Source: 13-2-20CM-68-14 sp046723355 (GTDB lineage: Bacteria > Actinomycetota > Thermoleophilia > Gaiellales > Gaiellaceae). Taken from it: a DNA stretch of 64,000 bases. Where the stretch lies: the NCBI GenBank assembly GCA_046723355.1, contig JBKOUJ010000035.1, forward strand, positions 74,461-138,460, given 5' to 3'. Each line of letters begins with the position of its first letter. Position 1 is the stretch's first letter. The position numbers and the translations under genes are program-made. Shown here piece by piece: positions 9,396 through 17,700 of the stretch. The notes under the pieces were generated by a model. That model was not told where the DNA came from. It saw nothing but the letters and a program-made list of their open reading frames with translations, and made no database searches.

Positions 9396-9614
9396 ATGTG
9401 TGACGGTGATCGCTACGACGACCGGGTGACGGAGATTGTCGACGCCGCGCTCGAGCGCGGCTACACGCTCGCGTTCCGGCAGCGGGCGGGGGGCTGGGAG
9501 GCGGCCTGGAGGCCGACGTCCCAGGCCGCGCCGTCCGCGACGCCTGCCGCCTTCGCGGTGACGCGAACCGCAGCCGCCGAGCAAGCGCTGGCGGCGATCC
9601 GCGCCGCGGCCTAG
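9396..9614 (+). CDS. Small hypothetical protein
   Basis: A 72-residue alanine-rich protein with no signal peptide and no recognised domain. The first 35 residues look like a compact helix plus strand (DDRVTEIVDAALERGYTLAF), followed by an Ala/Thr/Pro segment and a final helix. A TACGGT hexamer (9384-9389) ends 6 nt before the ATG, consistent with a leaderless start. A terminator follows directly, so it is probably its own transcription unit. Confidence 0.55.
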   Translation: MCDGDRYDDRVTEIVDAALERGYTLAFRQRAGGWEAAWRPTSQAAPSATPAAFAVTRTAAAEQALAAIRAAA

Positions 9615-9622
9615 AAGCGAAA

Positions 9623-9664
9623 AGCGGCCGGACCGAGCCGGCCGCTCTCGCTTGTCTGTCGTTT
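9623..9664 (+). terminator. Intrinsic terminator after the 72-aa gene
   Basis: A perfect 9-bp stem, AGCGGCCGG (9623-9631) with CCGGCCGCT (9638-9646), has a 6-nt loop and is followed by a pyrimidine-rich stretch ending in TTTT (9661-9664). The T-run is displaced from the stem, so efficiency is uncertain. Confidence 0.6.
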
Positions 9665-9749
9665 TCCCTACCCCGAGGGATCGGCCCCGCGCGTCGGGCC
9701 GCCGATCACTACCGCGAAAGACCAAGTCGGCGGCGCGGCCACGCCGGAG

Positions 9750-10235
9750 ATGTTCGAGGAGGTTCGTTCCGTGGCCCCGCGCGACCTGAATCGGATCAAG
9801 ACACTTGCCGCGATGTTCGTTTGGCTCGCGCTGTTTGCGGCGGCGAGGGCGCACGCGGCCGGGTCGCAGCTCCCCGCGTGCACGATCACCGGAACGAAGG
9901 GGCCGGACATCCTCAGCGGAACGCCCGGCCGGGACGTGATCTGCGCCCTCGGCGGCAGCGACATGATCAGGGGCGGAAACGGCAACGATGTGCTCATCGG
10001 CGGCGCCGGTGACGACCTCTTGAGTGGAGGCACCGGCAACGACGTTCTCTACGGCGGCACCGGCAACGACCGTCTCCAGGGCGACACCGGCGCCGACACG
10101 GTCTATGGCGGTTCCGGTCGGGACACGATCTGGGCCTGGGACGGGACGCCGGACCGCCTCAACGGCGGGACCGGCATCGACCGGGCTTGGAAGGACAAGC
10201 TCGACAGCGCGAAGCTGATCGAGCGCTTCGGCTAA
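9750..10235 (+). CDS. Secreted RTX (hemolysin-type) calcium-binding repeat protein
   Basis: A 161-residue exported protein. A signal peptide (hydrophobic AAMFVWLALFAAA, then ARAHAAG) precedes about seven tandem nonapeptides of the GGxGNDxLx type between residues 50 and 130 (GGNGNDVLI, GGAGDDLLS, GGTGNDVLY, GGTGNDRLQ). These fold as a calcium-filled parallel beta roll. No catalytic domain is attached, and no type I secretion genes are nearby. The Sec-like leader suggests a different export route from classical RTX toxins. Function is unknown; calcium-dependent surface or matrix binding is a guess. Confidence 0.8.
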   Translation: MFEEVRSVAPRDLNRIKTLAAMFVWLALFAAARAHAAGSQLPACTITGTKGPDILSGTPGRDVICALGGSDMIRGGNGNDVLIGGAGDDLLSGGTGNDVLYGGTGNDRLQGDTGADTVYGGSGRDTIWAWDGTPDRLNGGTGIDRAWKDKLDSAKLIERFG

Positions 10236-10242
10236 AACGCCT

Positions 10243-11091
10243 CTACGCGTACCCGCGCACTTTCCAGTACGCGATCGCGACGCTGAGCGCAGCCACGGCC
10301 ACGATGCCGGCGAGCTCGGTGGCGCCGAACCGTCCGTAGGCGCCGTGCCCGCGGCCGAACCGCGACAGCACGAGCATGCATGCTGCGCCGCCGACCAGTC
10401 CGCCGACGTGTCCTCCGATCGAGATGTTCGAGAGGACGAAGCTGAGCACGAGGTTGATCACGATCAGGCCCATCGCGCTCCCGCCGAGGACGTATGAGCC
10501 CTGTCGCTCGAGGACGAGGGCGGCGCCGAGGATCCCGAAGATGGCGCTGGAGGCGCCGACGGTGACGGCATCGGGGGCGAAGACGAGCGCGCCGGCCGAG
10601 CCGGCGAGGCCAGACACGAGGTAGACGACCAGGAACCGGGTGCGGCCGAGGTACTGCTCTACCGGCGTTCCGACCCAGTAGAGGAAGAGCATGTTGAACC
10701 CGAGGTGGATCGGCCCGTAGTGGAGAAAGGCCGTCGTGATCAGGCGCCACCAGTCACCCTGGGCGACGAGAGGCCCAAAGAGCGCTCCTTTTTCGAAGAT
10801 CTTGCTACCGACGCCGTTGATCGTGCCGCCCGTGGCGAGCTCGACCAGGTAGATGCCCACGTTGATCCCGATCAGCGTTCGCGTCACGAGGCCTGGGATG
10901 CCCGCAGTCGAGAAGCCCCGGACGCCGCTCCTCATTCGTGCGACGCCTTGCATCCTGCCGGAATGCTCGGGACAGCGCTGGCCGACCGGAGCGGGCGTCA
11001 TGCACTCCGCGCAGATCGGCCGCCCGCACTCTGAGCACGACAAGTACGTCTCCCGGTCGGGATGGCGATAGCACCTCATCGCAGCGGACAT
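10243..11091 (-). CDS. Rhomboid-family intramembrane serine protease with N-terminal zinc finger
   Basis: A 282-residue membrane protease that cleaves transmembrane helices of other proteins. Residues 7-43 hold a B-box-like Cys/His cluster (C7, H10, C19, C22, C27, C30, C40, H43). Six hydrophobic segments follow. The catalytic serine lies in GASS (S181) and the catalytic histidine in IGGHVGG (H228), with the oxyanion residues in HLGFNM (H129, N133). It is divergent to comB. A TACGCT hexamer sits 9 nt before the ATG on the minus strand, overlapping the comB one. Confidence 0.92.
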   Translation of the reverse strand: MSAAMRCYRHPDRETYLSCSECGRPICAECMTPAPVGQRCPEHSGRMQGVARMRSGVRGFSTAGIPGLVTRTLIGINVGIYLVELATGGTINGVGSKIFEKGALFGPLVAQGDWWRLITTAFLHYGPIHLGFNMLFLYWVGTPVEQYLGRTRFLVVYLVSGLAGSAGALVFAPDAVTVGASSAIFGILGAALVLERQGSYVLGGSAMGLIVINLVLSFVLSNISIGGHVGGLVGGAACMLVLSRFGRGHGAYGRFGATELAGIVAVAALSVAIAYWKVRGYA

Positions 11092-11099
11092 GCCTCGAC

Positions 11100-11106
11100 T
11101 AGCGTA
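11100..11106. promoter_or_regulatory. Overlapping divergent -10 elements for rhomboid and comB
   Basis: The 7-bp TAGCGTA reads as TAGCGT on the plus strand and TACGCT on the minus strand. Each lies exactly 9 nt from its start codon (GTG at 11115 plus, ATG at 11091 minus). This fits two leaderless, mutually exclusive promoters sharing one box. No clear -35 was seen. Confidence 0.5.
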
Positions 11107-11114
11107 GATGCGCG

Positions 11115-11798
11115 GTGCGGATAGACGTCGCCTTCACTCCGGCGGAAGTCCGGCCCACGCACGTGGCCGTCGTCGTCGACGTGATGAGGGCAACCTCCGT
11201 GATCGCGCAGGCACTCGCCTCCGGCTACAGACGCGTGCTCTGCTGCCGAGAGATCGACGAGGCGCGGGCTCTCCGCGCCGAGCTCGGCGACTCGGCGGTC
11301 GTCGGCGGCGAGCGCAACGCGCAGCGGATCGAGGGGTTCGACCTCGGCGCCTCGCCGCTCGAGTACCTGGAGCCGCGCGCCGAGACGGCGATCCTGACGA
11401 CGACGAACGGGACGCGGACGATCCTGGCGGCGGCGTCGAACGCGCAGGTCGTCCTGCTCGGCGCGCTGCTCAACCTCGACGCCGTCGTGGCGGCCGCACG
11501 GGAGGCGGGCGAGGACGTGACCGTGGTCTGCGCCGGCTACCAGGGGGCATTCGCGATCGACGACGCCTACACAGCGGGGCGGATCGTCGCGCTCCTCGAG
11601 GGCCGACCGACCGACGCGGTCATCGCCGCGACTGCCATTGCGCGCACATATCCGACGGCGTGGGAGGGCGTGAACGCGCGCACCTACGGGCCCCCCGGGC
11701 TCGAAGACGACCTGCGGTGGTGCACCCAGGAGAACACGTTGACCGTCGTGCCGAGGTTCGCGCGACTCGTTGACAAGGCCGCCGAGATCACGGTGTAA
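11115..11798 (+). CDS. comB: 2-phosphosulfolactate phosphatase family protein (ComB)
   Basis: ComB-type phosphatases remove phosphate from 2-phosphosulfolactate in coenzyme M biosynthesis. Many bacteria without coenzyme M carry homologues of uncertain substrate. The family pattern is clear over 227 residues: VVVDVMRATS near the start, GGERN, GFDLGASP, and TTTNGTR. The methanogenic enzymes ComA and ComC are not visible nearby, so the true substrate here is open. GTG start, 9 nt after TAGCGT. Confidence 0.85.
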   Translation: MRIDVAFTPAEVRPTHVAVVVDVMRATSVIAQALASGYRRVLCCREIDEARALRAELGDSAVVGGERNAQRIEGFDLGASPLEYLEPRAETAILTTTNGTRTILAAASNAQVVLLGALLNLDAVVAAAREAGEDVTVVCAGYQGAFAIDDAYTAGRIVALLEGRPTDAVIAATAIARTYPTAWEGVNARTYGPPGLEDDLRWCTQENTLTVVPRFARLVDKAAEITV

Positions 11799-11897
11799 AG
11801 GTTTCCACGCTCTAACCGATAACTTTTACCGAAGTCAGCAGAGGAAGGTGGATCCTTTCTGCAGGGGGCTCGCCAAGCTATCCCAGCTGACTATGAG

Positions 11898-11935
11898 GGG
11901 GGCGGTCTCGCCGCAGGGGCCGTCTCCAATTTTTT
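11898..11935 (+). terminator. Intrinsic terminator downstream of comB, preceded by further stem-loops
   Basis: GGGGGCGG (11898-11905) can pair with CCGTCTCC (11920-11927, two G-T pairs), followed by AA and six T (11930-11935). Just upstream AGTCAGC (11833-11839) pairs with GCTGACT (11886-11892), enclosing a GCAGA/TCTGC hairpin. The comB-terminator interval is therefore strongly structured, and could be a 3' UTR-derived small RNA. The rest of the gap 11936-12050 shows nothing beyond the box for the next small ORF. Confidence 0.65.
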
Positions 11936-12050
11936 CTTGAACGGCTCGCTGCCGTCCCTCACACCCTTGCAACCAAGACTCTTGGCCTAGGCGAACCGGC
12001 AATTCGGAGGGTCGCCAGCGGACACCTGGAGGTCTAGGGTCGTCACGTCG

Positions 12051-12200
12051 ATGGCCGAGAAGAAGAATCTCGAGAGCGCCGGCAAGCCCGCCGCGCCGGA
12101 TTCTCCGGTAAAGGTCGCGCCGAAAGAGCAACAGGACGGACTGCCAAGACGGCGCGAGGTCTACGAGGCGCTCGAGAAGGTGTTCAAGAAGCCTCAGTAG
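12051..12200 (+). CDS. Small charged protein, 49 residues
   Basis: A short ORF starting at ATG and ending at the TAG just before the imuB promoter. The product is hydrophilic, Lys/Glu/Pro-rich, with a possible C-terminal helix (REVYEALEKVFKK). A TAGGGT hexamer (12035-12040) ends 10 nt before the ATG, the same arrangement as many genes here, which supports expression. No family was recognised. Confidence 0.5.
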   Translation: MAEKKNLESAGKPAAPDSPVKVAPKEQQDGLPRRREVYEALEKVFKKPQ

Positions 12201-12211
12201 CACCCGCGCAT

Positions 12212-12249
12212 TTGACAGCGAACGTGTGTTCGTGTAGAACATACGTTCG
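12212..12249 (+). promoter_or_regulatory. SOS promoter of imuB with two LexA boxes
   Basis: A textbook promoter: TTGACA (12212-12217), 17-bp spacer, TAGAAC (12235-12240). Two palindromes of the actinobacterial/Bacillus LexA type GAAC-N4-GTTC lie in it: CGAACGTGTGTTCG (12219-12232) fills the spacer, and AGAACATACGTTCG (12236-12249) covers the -10 and start site. LexA on either would block RNA polymerase. Transcription should start about 6 nt before the GTG of imuB, giving an almost leaderless mRNA. Confidence 0.88.
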
Positions 12250-12252
12250 TAA

Positions 12253-13437
12253 GTGATCGCGTGTCTTCTCATCCCCGGGTTCGAGCTGCGGGCGGCGCTC
12301 CGGAAGCGGCCTGCGCTCGCGCTTCGCCCCGCGGCGCTGGGGCCGGGGGCGGGGGAAGAGCCCCTGCTCGGCCCGGTCACGGCTGCGGCCAAGGCGGGGG
12401 GCGTACAGCCGGGGATGCGACTGGGGGAGGCGCTCTCGCTCTGCCCGGAGCTCACGCTCGTCGAGCAGGATCCGGCGGCCGCGGAGCACGAGTGGGAGCA
12501 GCTCCTCAAGCGGCTCGAGGACTCGGGGTTCGCGGTCGAGTCGGCGGCGCCCGGGTGTGTCTACTTCGAGACGCGCGGGGTCGAGCGGCTCTACGGAGGC
12601 ATCGAGCCGGCGCTGAAGCGGGCGCTGGCGGCAGTCGGGACGACGTGGGACGCGCGCCTCGGCGCGGCCGAGCGGCGGTTCACGGCACTGGCGGCGGCGC
12701 ACGTTGCACGGCCGGGTCAGCTTCTGATCGTCTCCGATCGCCAGACCCGCGACTTCCTCGCGCCGCTGCCGCTGACGCTGCTCCCGGTCGAGCCCGAGCG
12801 GCGGGAGGAGCTCGAGGAGCTCGGGGTACGAAGGCTTGGACAGCTTGCTGGGCTGCCGGGCGACGCCGTCGCCGAACGATTGGGGCCGGACGGCCGGCGC
12901 GCCTGGAGCCTGGCGAGAGGGGAAAAGCGCGGGAAGGTCCGCGCGCGGAAGGTGGCGGCCGAGCTTGCGGAAACGCTCGAGTTTCCCGAGGCGGTCGCGA
13001 ACGAGCTGACGCTCCGGCGGGCGCTGGGTGCCCTCCTCGATCGGCTCCTCGCCCGGCCGGAGCGCGGCGAGCGGGCCGTGCGCAAGCTGGCGCTGTCTGC
13101 GAAGCTGGTCGGCGGGGGATCGTGGCGGCGAACGGTGACGCTCCGTGACGCGACGGCGGACCGGGAGCGGCTGCGTTTCGCGCTCGGCCCGAAGCTGGCG
13201 GAGCTGCCTGCGCCGGTGACGAAACTCGGGCTCGAGGTCGTCGAGCTCGCGCAGAAGGTCGGCTGGCAGCTGGAGCTCGTCCAGCCGGAAGGTCTCGAGC
13301 TGCGTGCTCAACTCAGCGAAGGTCTGAAGCAGGTGCGCGCGGGCACCGGCTCAGGCGCGGTTTGTTCAGTCGTGGAGGTCGCTCCCTGGTCGCGAATCCC
13401 CGAGCAGAGAGCGCTGCTGGTTCCGCGCGACGACTGA
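12253..13437 (+). CDS. imuB: ImuB-like Y-family DNA polymerase homologue (catalytically inactive type)
   Basis: ImuB is the beta-clamp-binding hub of the damage-inducible mutasome with DnaE2. The 394 residues follow the Y-family layout: palm start IACLLIPGFELRAAL, the region CVYFETRGVERLYGG where active polymerases carry paired acidic residues, then helix-hairpin-helix-like LEELGVRRLGQLAGLPGDAVAERLG. The first catalytic Asp is absent (LIPGF), so it should not polymerise DNA. Two LexA boxes lie directly before its GTG start. dnaE2 lies 1.3 kb downstream beyond two opposite genes. No ImuA/RecA-like partner is seen. Confidence 0.88.
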   Translation: MIACLLIPGFELRAALRKRPALALRPAALGPGAGEEPLLGPVTAAAKAGGVQPGMRLGEALSLCPELTLVEQDPAAAEHEWEQLLKRLEDSGFAVESAAPGCVYFETRGVERLYGGIEPALKRALAAVGTTWDARLGAAERRFTALAAAHVARPGQLLIVSDRQTRDFLAPLPLTLLPVEPERREELEELGVRRLGQLAGLPGDAVAERLGPDGRRAWSLARGEKRGKVRARKVAAELAETLEFPEAVANELTLRRALGALLDRLLARPERGERAVRKLALSAKLVGGGSWRRTVTLRDATADRERLRFALGPKLAELPAPVTKLGLEVVELAQKVGWQLELVQPEGLELRAQLSEGLKQVRAGTGSGAVCSVVEVAPWSRIPEQRALLVPRDD

Positions 13438-13469
13438 ACGCCCCCTCAAGGGCGCTCGTTGAGACGCAT

Positions 13470-13661
13470 GTGGATGGGGCGCCGCGGAGCGTGAACCGGC
13501 AGCAGGTGGCGCTGGTGCGCGAGGAATGGCGCGTCGTCGACCGTTGGTGGACGGAGCAGCCTGTCGACCGGCGCTACTTCGACGTGGTGCTCGCGAGCGG
13601 CGAGAACGCAGTTGTCTTCCTCGACGCGGAAGCGCAGAGCTGGTTCACGCAGCGCGCGTGA
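13470..13661 (+). CDS. DUF6504-like small protein linked to imuB
   Basis: About 63 residues. The core REEWRVVDRWWTEQ, RRYFDVVLASGE, AVVFLDAEAQSWF resembles the short beta-rich DUF6504-type proteins that often sit next to ImuB/DnaE2 in actinobacteria (recognised from memory). The start is uncertain: GTG at 13470 or 13491, or an upstream start overlapping the end of imuB. It lies 33 bp after imuB on the same strand, so it is probably in the same SOS transcript. A role in the mutasome is an inference from position. Confidence 0.65.
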   Translation: MDGAPRSVNRQQVALVREEWRVVDRWWTEQPVDRRYFDVVLASGENAVVFLDAEAQSWFTQRA

Positions 13662-13669
13662 GTCACCGG

Positions 13670-13981
13670 CTACGTCAGCAGCCACCAGTGCTCGACGCCC
13701 AAGACGAGCACGAGGCCTGTGGCTGCGACGGCTGCGCCGAGGTGCTTCCCGTTCCGATGGAGGACCAGCGCGATGAGCGTCGCGGCAAGCGTCTCGACGG
13801 CGAAGAAGGTGCCGGCGACCATTGCGATGAGGCCGTTGAGGGAGCAGGCTTCGGCCGGCGAGGATCCGCTGCAGAGCGGCTGCCGGTCGCCCGCCCACGC
13901 CGCGAAAGCGACGCCTTCGATCGCAGCCGTCACAGCGGCGGCGAAGGAGATGACGAGCGGGAAGACGAGGCGTGGGAGCAC
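13670..13981 (-). CDS. Small integral membrane protein
   Basis: A 103-residue protein with three predicted transmembrane helices (about 5-28, 48-70, 80-101) and two cysteines in the first loop (PLCSGSSPAEACSL) that could form a disulfide outside the membrane. GTG start. It converges on the DUF6504-like gene with 8 bp between stops. No family was recognised. Confidence 0.6.
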   Translation of the reverse strand: MLPRLVFPLVISFAAAVTAAIEGVAFAAWAGDRQPLCSGSSPAEACSLNGLIAMVAGTFFAVETLAATLIALVLHRNGKHLGAAVAATGLVLVLGVEHWWLLT

Positions 13982-14017
13982 GACCTCTGGTATCGGCGGC
14001 GCCGCGATGCGGCTGAA

Positions 14018-14794
14018 CTACTTACGAAGACGGCCGGCGAAGCCGCCGTCGGGCGCGTGCAGGTTGAGGACGCGCAGGGGCTCGGGGCCGGGATTGGAGA
14101 ACCCGTGGCGAGCACCGGGCGGCGCTGTGAAGAACCAGCCCGGACCGACCCGGCGCGCCTCTTCGCCCGCAAGGAAATCGCCGTGGCCGTCGAGGACAAG
14201 GAAGGAATCGACGAGGTCGTCATGGGTGTGCGGGTCGACGCCCTCGAACTCGGGCATGAACGTCATCTCGAAGACGGACAGCTCGGTCAACTCGCCCTTG
14301 ATCACGTGCGAGGTCGTCTCGTGCCGGACGGGCTCGCCTTCGCCGGCCCGGTTGAAGATCGCATCCGAGAGCGGCCGGCCGCCGTCCTCCGGTGGATCGA
14401 ACTGGTCGAAGTGCTCACGGCCCTTGCCGCGGAGCACGTCGCCGAAGCCCATGCTCGGCGCGTGGATATTGAGGAAGACGGCGGTCGCGTCGCTCGAGTT
14501 CCGGAAGGTGTGGACGACGTTCGGCGGCGCGGCTGTGAACGTGCCAGGGCCGCCGCTCATCGGCGTCACCTCGGGGCCGAGGCCGAACTCGACCTCGCCC
14601 TCGAGGACGTAGAACGCGTCCGAATGCTGCCGGTGCACATGCGGGTCCGGGCCCTTCTCGCCGGGCTCGTAGCGGAAGCGCGAGACGATGATCTGCGGGA
14701 GGTCGCAGAGGATCGTGATCTGCCGCTCCGGCCGGTCGGTGGTCTTCTCGCCTTCGCCGGGGGCTAGGAGCAGCGGTTGTACGTCGAGTTGCAT
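14018..14794 (-). CDS. Two-domain cupin protein
   Basis: A 258-residue bicupin. Domain 1 carries the metal-binding cupin motif in DPHVHRQHSDAFYVLEGEVEFG, with its second half around PPNVVHTFRN. Domain 2 carries DPHTHDDLVDSFLVLDGHGDF and PPGARHGFSNPG. Both sets of His/Glu-type ligands look mostly intact. The reaction is unknown. The ATG at 14794 lies 8 nt after a TAGGCT hexamer on the minus strand (14808-14803), supporting this start. Its first codons overlap the first codons of dnaE2 on the other strand. Confidence 0.83.
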   Translation of the reverse strand: MQLDVQPLLLAPGEGEKTTDRPERQITILCDLPQIIVSRFRYEPGEKGPDPHVHRQHSDAFYVLEGEVEFGLGPEVTPMSGGPGTFTAAPPNVVHTFRNSSDATAVFLNIHAPSMGFGDVLRGKGREHFDQFDPPEDGGRPLSDAIFNRAGEGEPVRHETTSHVIKGELTELSVFEMTFMPEFEGVDPHTHDDLVDSFLVLDGHGDFLAGEEARRVGPGWFFTAPPGARHGFSNPGPEPLRVLNLHAPDGGFAGRLRK

Positions 14795-17700
14795 GCCCAC
14801 TCAGCCTATTCGTTCCTGGACGGCGCCTCGTTGCCGGAAGACCTTGCGATCCGCGCCGCCGAGCTCGGCTACGGCGCGCTCGCGCTGACGGACCACGATG
14901 GCGTCTACGGCTCGCTCGAGTTCGCGCAGGCGGCGAAGGCTTTTGGCGTCCGTCCGATCACCGGCGCCGAGGTGACGCTCGCGGACGGATCCCACGTGAC
15001 GTTGCTCGTCGAGTCGGCGCGCGGCTACGCGAACCTCTGCCGGCTGCTGACCGCGGCCCACGCAGGAACGCGGCTTCCAGGGAAGGAGCGTGAACTCCAC
15101 GATCCCGCGTTGCCGTTCGAGCAGCTGCTCGAAAGGAACGAAGGCCTTGTTTGCCTGTCCGGCTGCGCGAGGCACGGGCTTGCGGTGCGGAACCCGAACG
15201 CTGCCGCGCGGCTCGCCCGCGCATTCGGCCGCGACCGCTTCTTCGTCGAGCTCCAGCGGCCGTTGGAACGTGGGGATGCCGCCCGGAACGCCGTCCTGCG
15301 CGAGCTCGCCGAGGCGCTAGGAGTCGCGACGGTCGCGACCGGAGACGTCCACGCGCACGACCGTCGCCTGACAGGGCTGCAGGATGTGCTCGTCGCGGTC
15401 AAGAACCGCACCTCGCTCGACGGCTGCGAGCGCGAGCGGCGCGGCAACCACGAAAGCTTCCTCCGCGCGCCGGGAGACGTCGCCGATCTCTTTCCGCACG
15501 ACCGCGACGCCGTCGCCCGGACGGCCGAGCTGGCCGAGCGGCTCGAGTTCGACCTCAACGAGGACCTGGGCTACCGGTACCCTGACTTCTCGGAGAGCGG
15601 CGAGCCCGCGATCGCGCAGTTGAAGCGCGTCTGCGATCGGGCGTTCCAAGAACGCTATTGCCGACATGCTGGGGAAACCTCCCCGTTTCCCCAGACCCCT
15701 TCCACTGGTCCGCTTCGCGGACAGGCGCTACGCGCCGGTCACAAGAAAAAAGCGCGCTCCCGCCTCGACGAGGAGCTGAAGCTGATCGACGAGCTCGGCC
15801 TGGCCGGCTTTTTCCTCCTCCACTGGGAAGTGCTGGAACTGGCGCGTGAGCTCGCGGTCGAGGTGCGCGGCCGCGACTCGCCGCGCTCGACGCTGCCGCC
15901 CGGCCGGGGACGCGGGAGCTCGGTCGGCTCGATCGTCTGCTACCTGACCGGCCTGTCGCACGTCGATCCGGTGGCGGCGGGGCTCACGCTCGGGCGCTTC
16001 CTGAACCGAGACATGGCCGCGGTGCCTGACATCGACCTCGACTTCCCGCGCGACATCCGCGAGAAGCTGCTCCCGGCGGTCAGCGACAAGTACGGCCGCG
16101 AGCACGCGGCTCTGGTAGCCGCCTTTCCGACCTACAATGCGCGCGGCGCGATCCGCGACGTCGGCAAGGCGCTCGGCCTCCCGCACGCCGAGCTCGAGCG
16201 GCTGGCGCGGATCACGGAGGGGAACCCACGGCGCGTCGCCGAGGAGGTCGCGTCCCTGCCCGATGCCGAGACGAAGCTCCGCTCGCCGCGCTGGCGGGCC
16301 TTCTGCGAGCTCTGCCACGAGATCGGCGGGCTACCGCGGCACGCATCGCAGCACCCGGGCGGCATGGTCATCTCGAGTCGGCCGCTCGTCGAGCTCGTCC
16401 CGGTGATGCCGGCGGCGATGGCCGGGCGACAGCTCGTCCAGTGGGACAAGGACTCCTGCGCCGACGCGGGCTTTCTCAAGATCGACTTGCTCGGGCTCGG
16501 GATGCTCTCCGCGGTCGAGGAGTGCGTCGAGCTGATCTCTCAACGAAGGGGTGAGCCGATCGATCTGTCACGGATTCCGCTCGAAGACCCCGACGTCTAC
16601 GACGACATCCAGCGGGCCGACACAATCGGCGTCTTCCAGATCGAAAGTCGCGCGCAGATGCAGTCGCTCCTGCGCACGCGGCCCGAGAACCTCGACGATC
16701 TGACGATTCAGGTCGCGCTCGTCCGGCCGGGGCCGATCCAGGGGAAAGCCGTCCACCCTTACATCGAGCACCGCCAGAGGCTGCGTGAGGACGCGAGCTT
16801 CGTGCCGCCCGTCGACCACGAGCTGCTGCGCGAGCCGCTAAAGGACACACTCGGAGTCGTCGTCTTTCAGGACCAGGTGCTCGAGGTAGCGATGGCGCTG
16901 GCCGGGTTCTCCGTCGGCGAGGCCGAGGGCCTGCGGCGCGCGATGAGCCGCAAGCGCAGCCAGGAGGCAATCGAGGCCTATCGCGGCCGGTTCATCGAGG
17001 GGGCGGCGCGGAACGGCGTCGACGCCGAGACCGCCGATGCGGTCTACGGCAAGCTCGCCGGGTTCTCCGGCTTCGGCTTTCCGAAGTCGCACGCGGCGGC
17101 GTTCGGGCTGCTCGCGTACCAGTCGACGTGGCTGCGCCGCCACCATCCGCGCGAGTTCCTCGCGGCGCTGCTCAACGCGCAGCCGATGGGCTTCTACCCG
17201 CCTGCCTCACTCGTGCGCGATGCGCAGCGGCGTGGGGTGGAGGTGCGGCCGGTCGATGTCAACCGAAGCGGCGTCAAGTGTGGGCTCGAGGACGACGCGG
17301 TGCGGATCGGGCTCGAGTACGTGCAGTCGCTCCGCGAGGCCGGAGCGGAGGCGGTGGTCGAGGAGCGCGGGCGGGGCGGACCGTTCGCCGGAGTCCGCGA
17401 CCTCGCACAACGGCTGGAGCTCGATCGCGACCGGCTAGACGCGCTCGTCGCCTCGGGCGCCTGCGACGCGTTCGGGGAGCGGCGGCGGCTGCTCTGGGAG
17501 CTCGGCCTCGCTTTCCGCCCGGCGACGGTGCCCGGCTCGGGCGGCGAGGAGCGGCAGCTCACGCTCTCGCTCGATCCCACCGCCCGGACGCCGGAGCTGC
17601 CGGACCAGACGCCGTGGGAGCGCATGCTCGCCGACTACCGGCTGACAAGCCTCTCGGTCGGCACGCACCCGCTGACGCTGCTCCGGCCGCGGCTCCCGAC

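Noticed and set aside
9679..9707. GATCGGC/GCCGATC stem before the RTX gene as a riboswitch or operator
   Set aside because: A single 7-bp stem with a long loop in GC-rich DNA; no further support.
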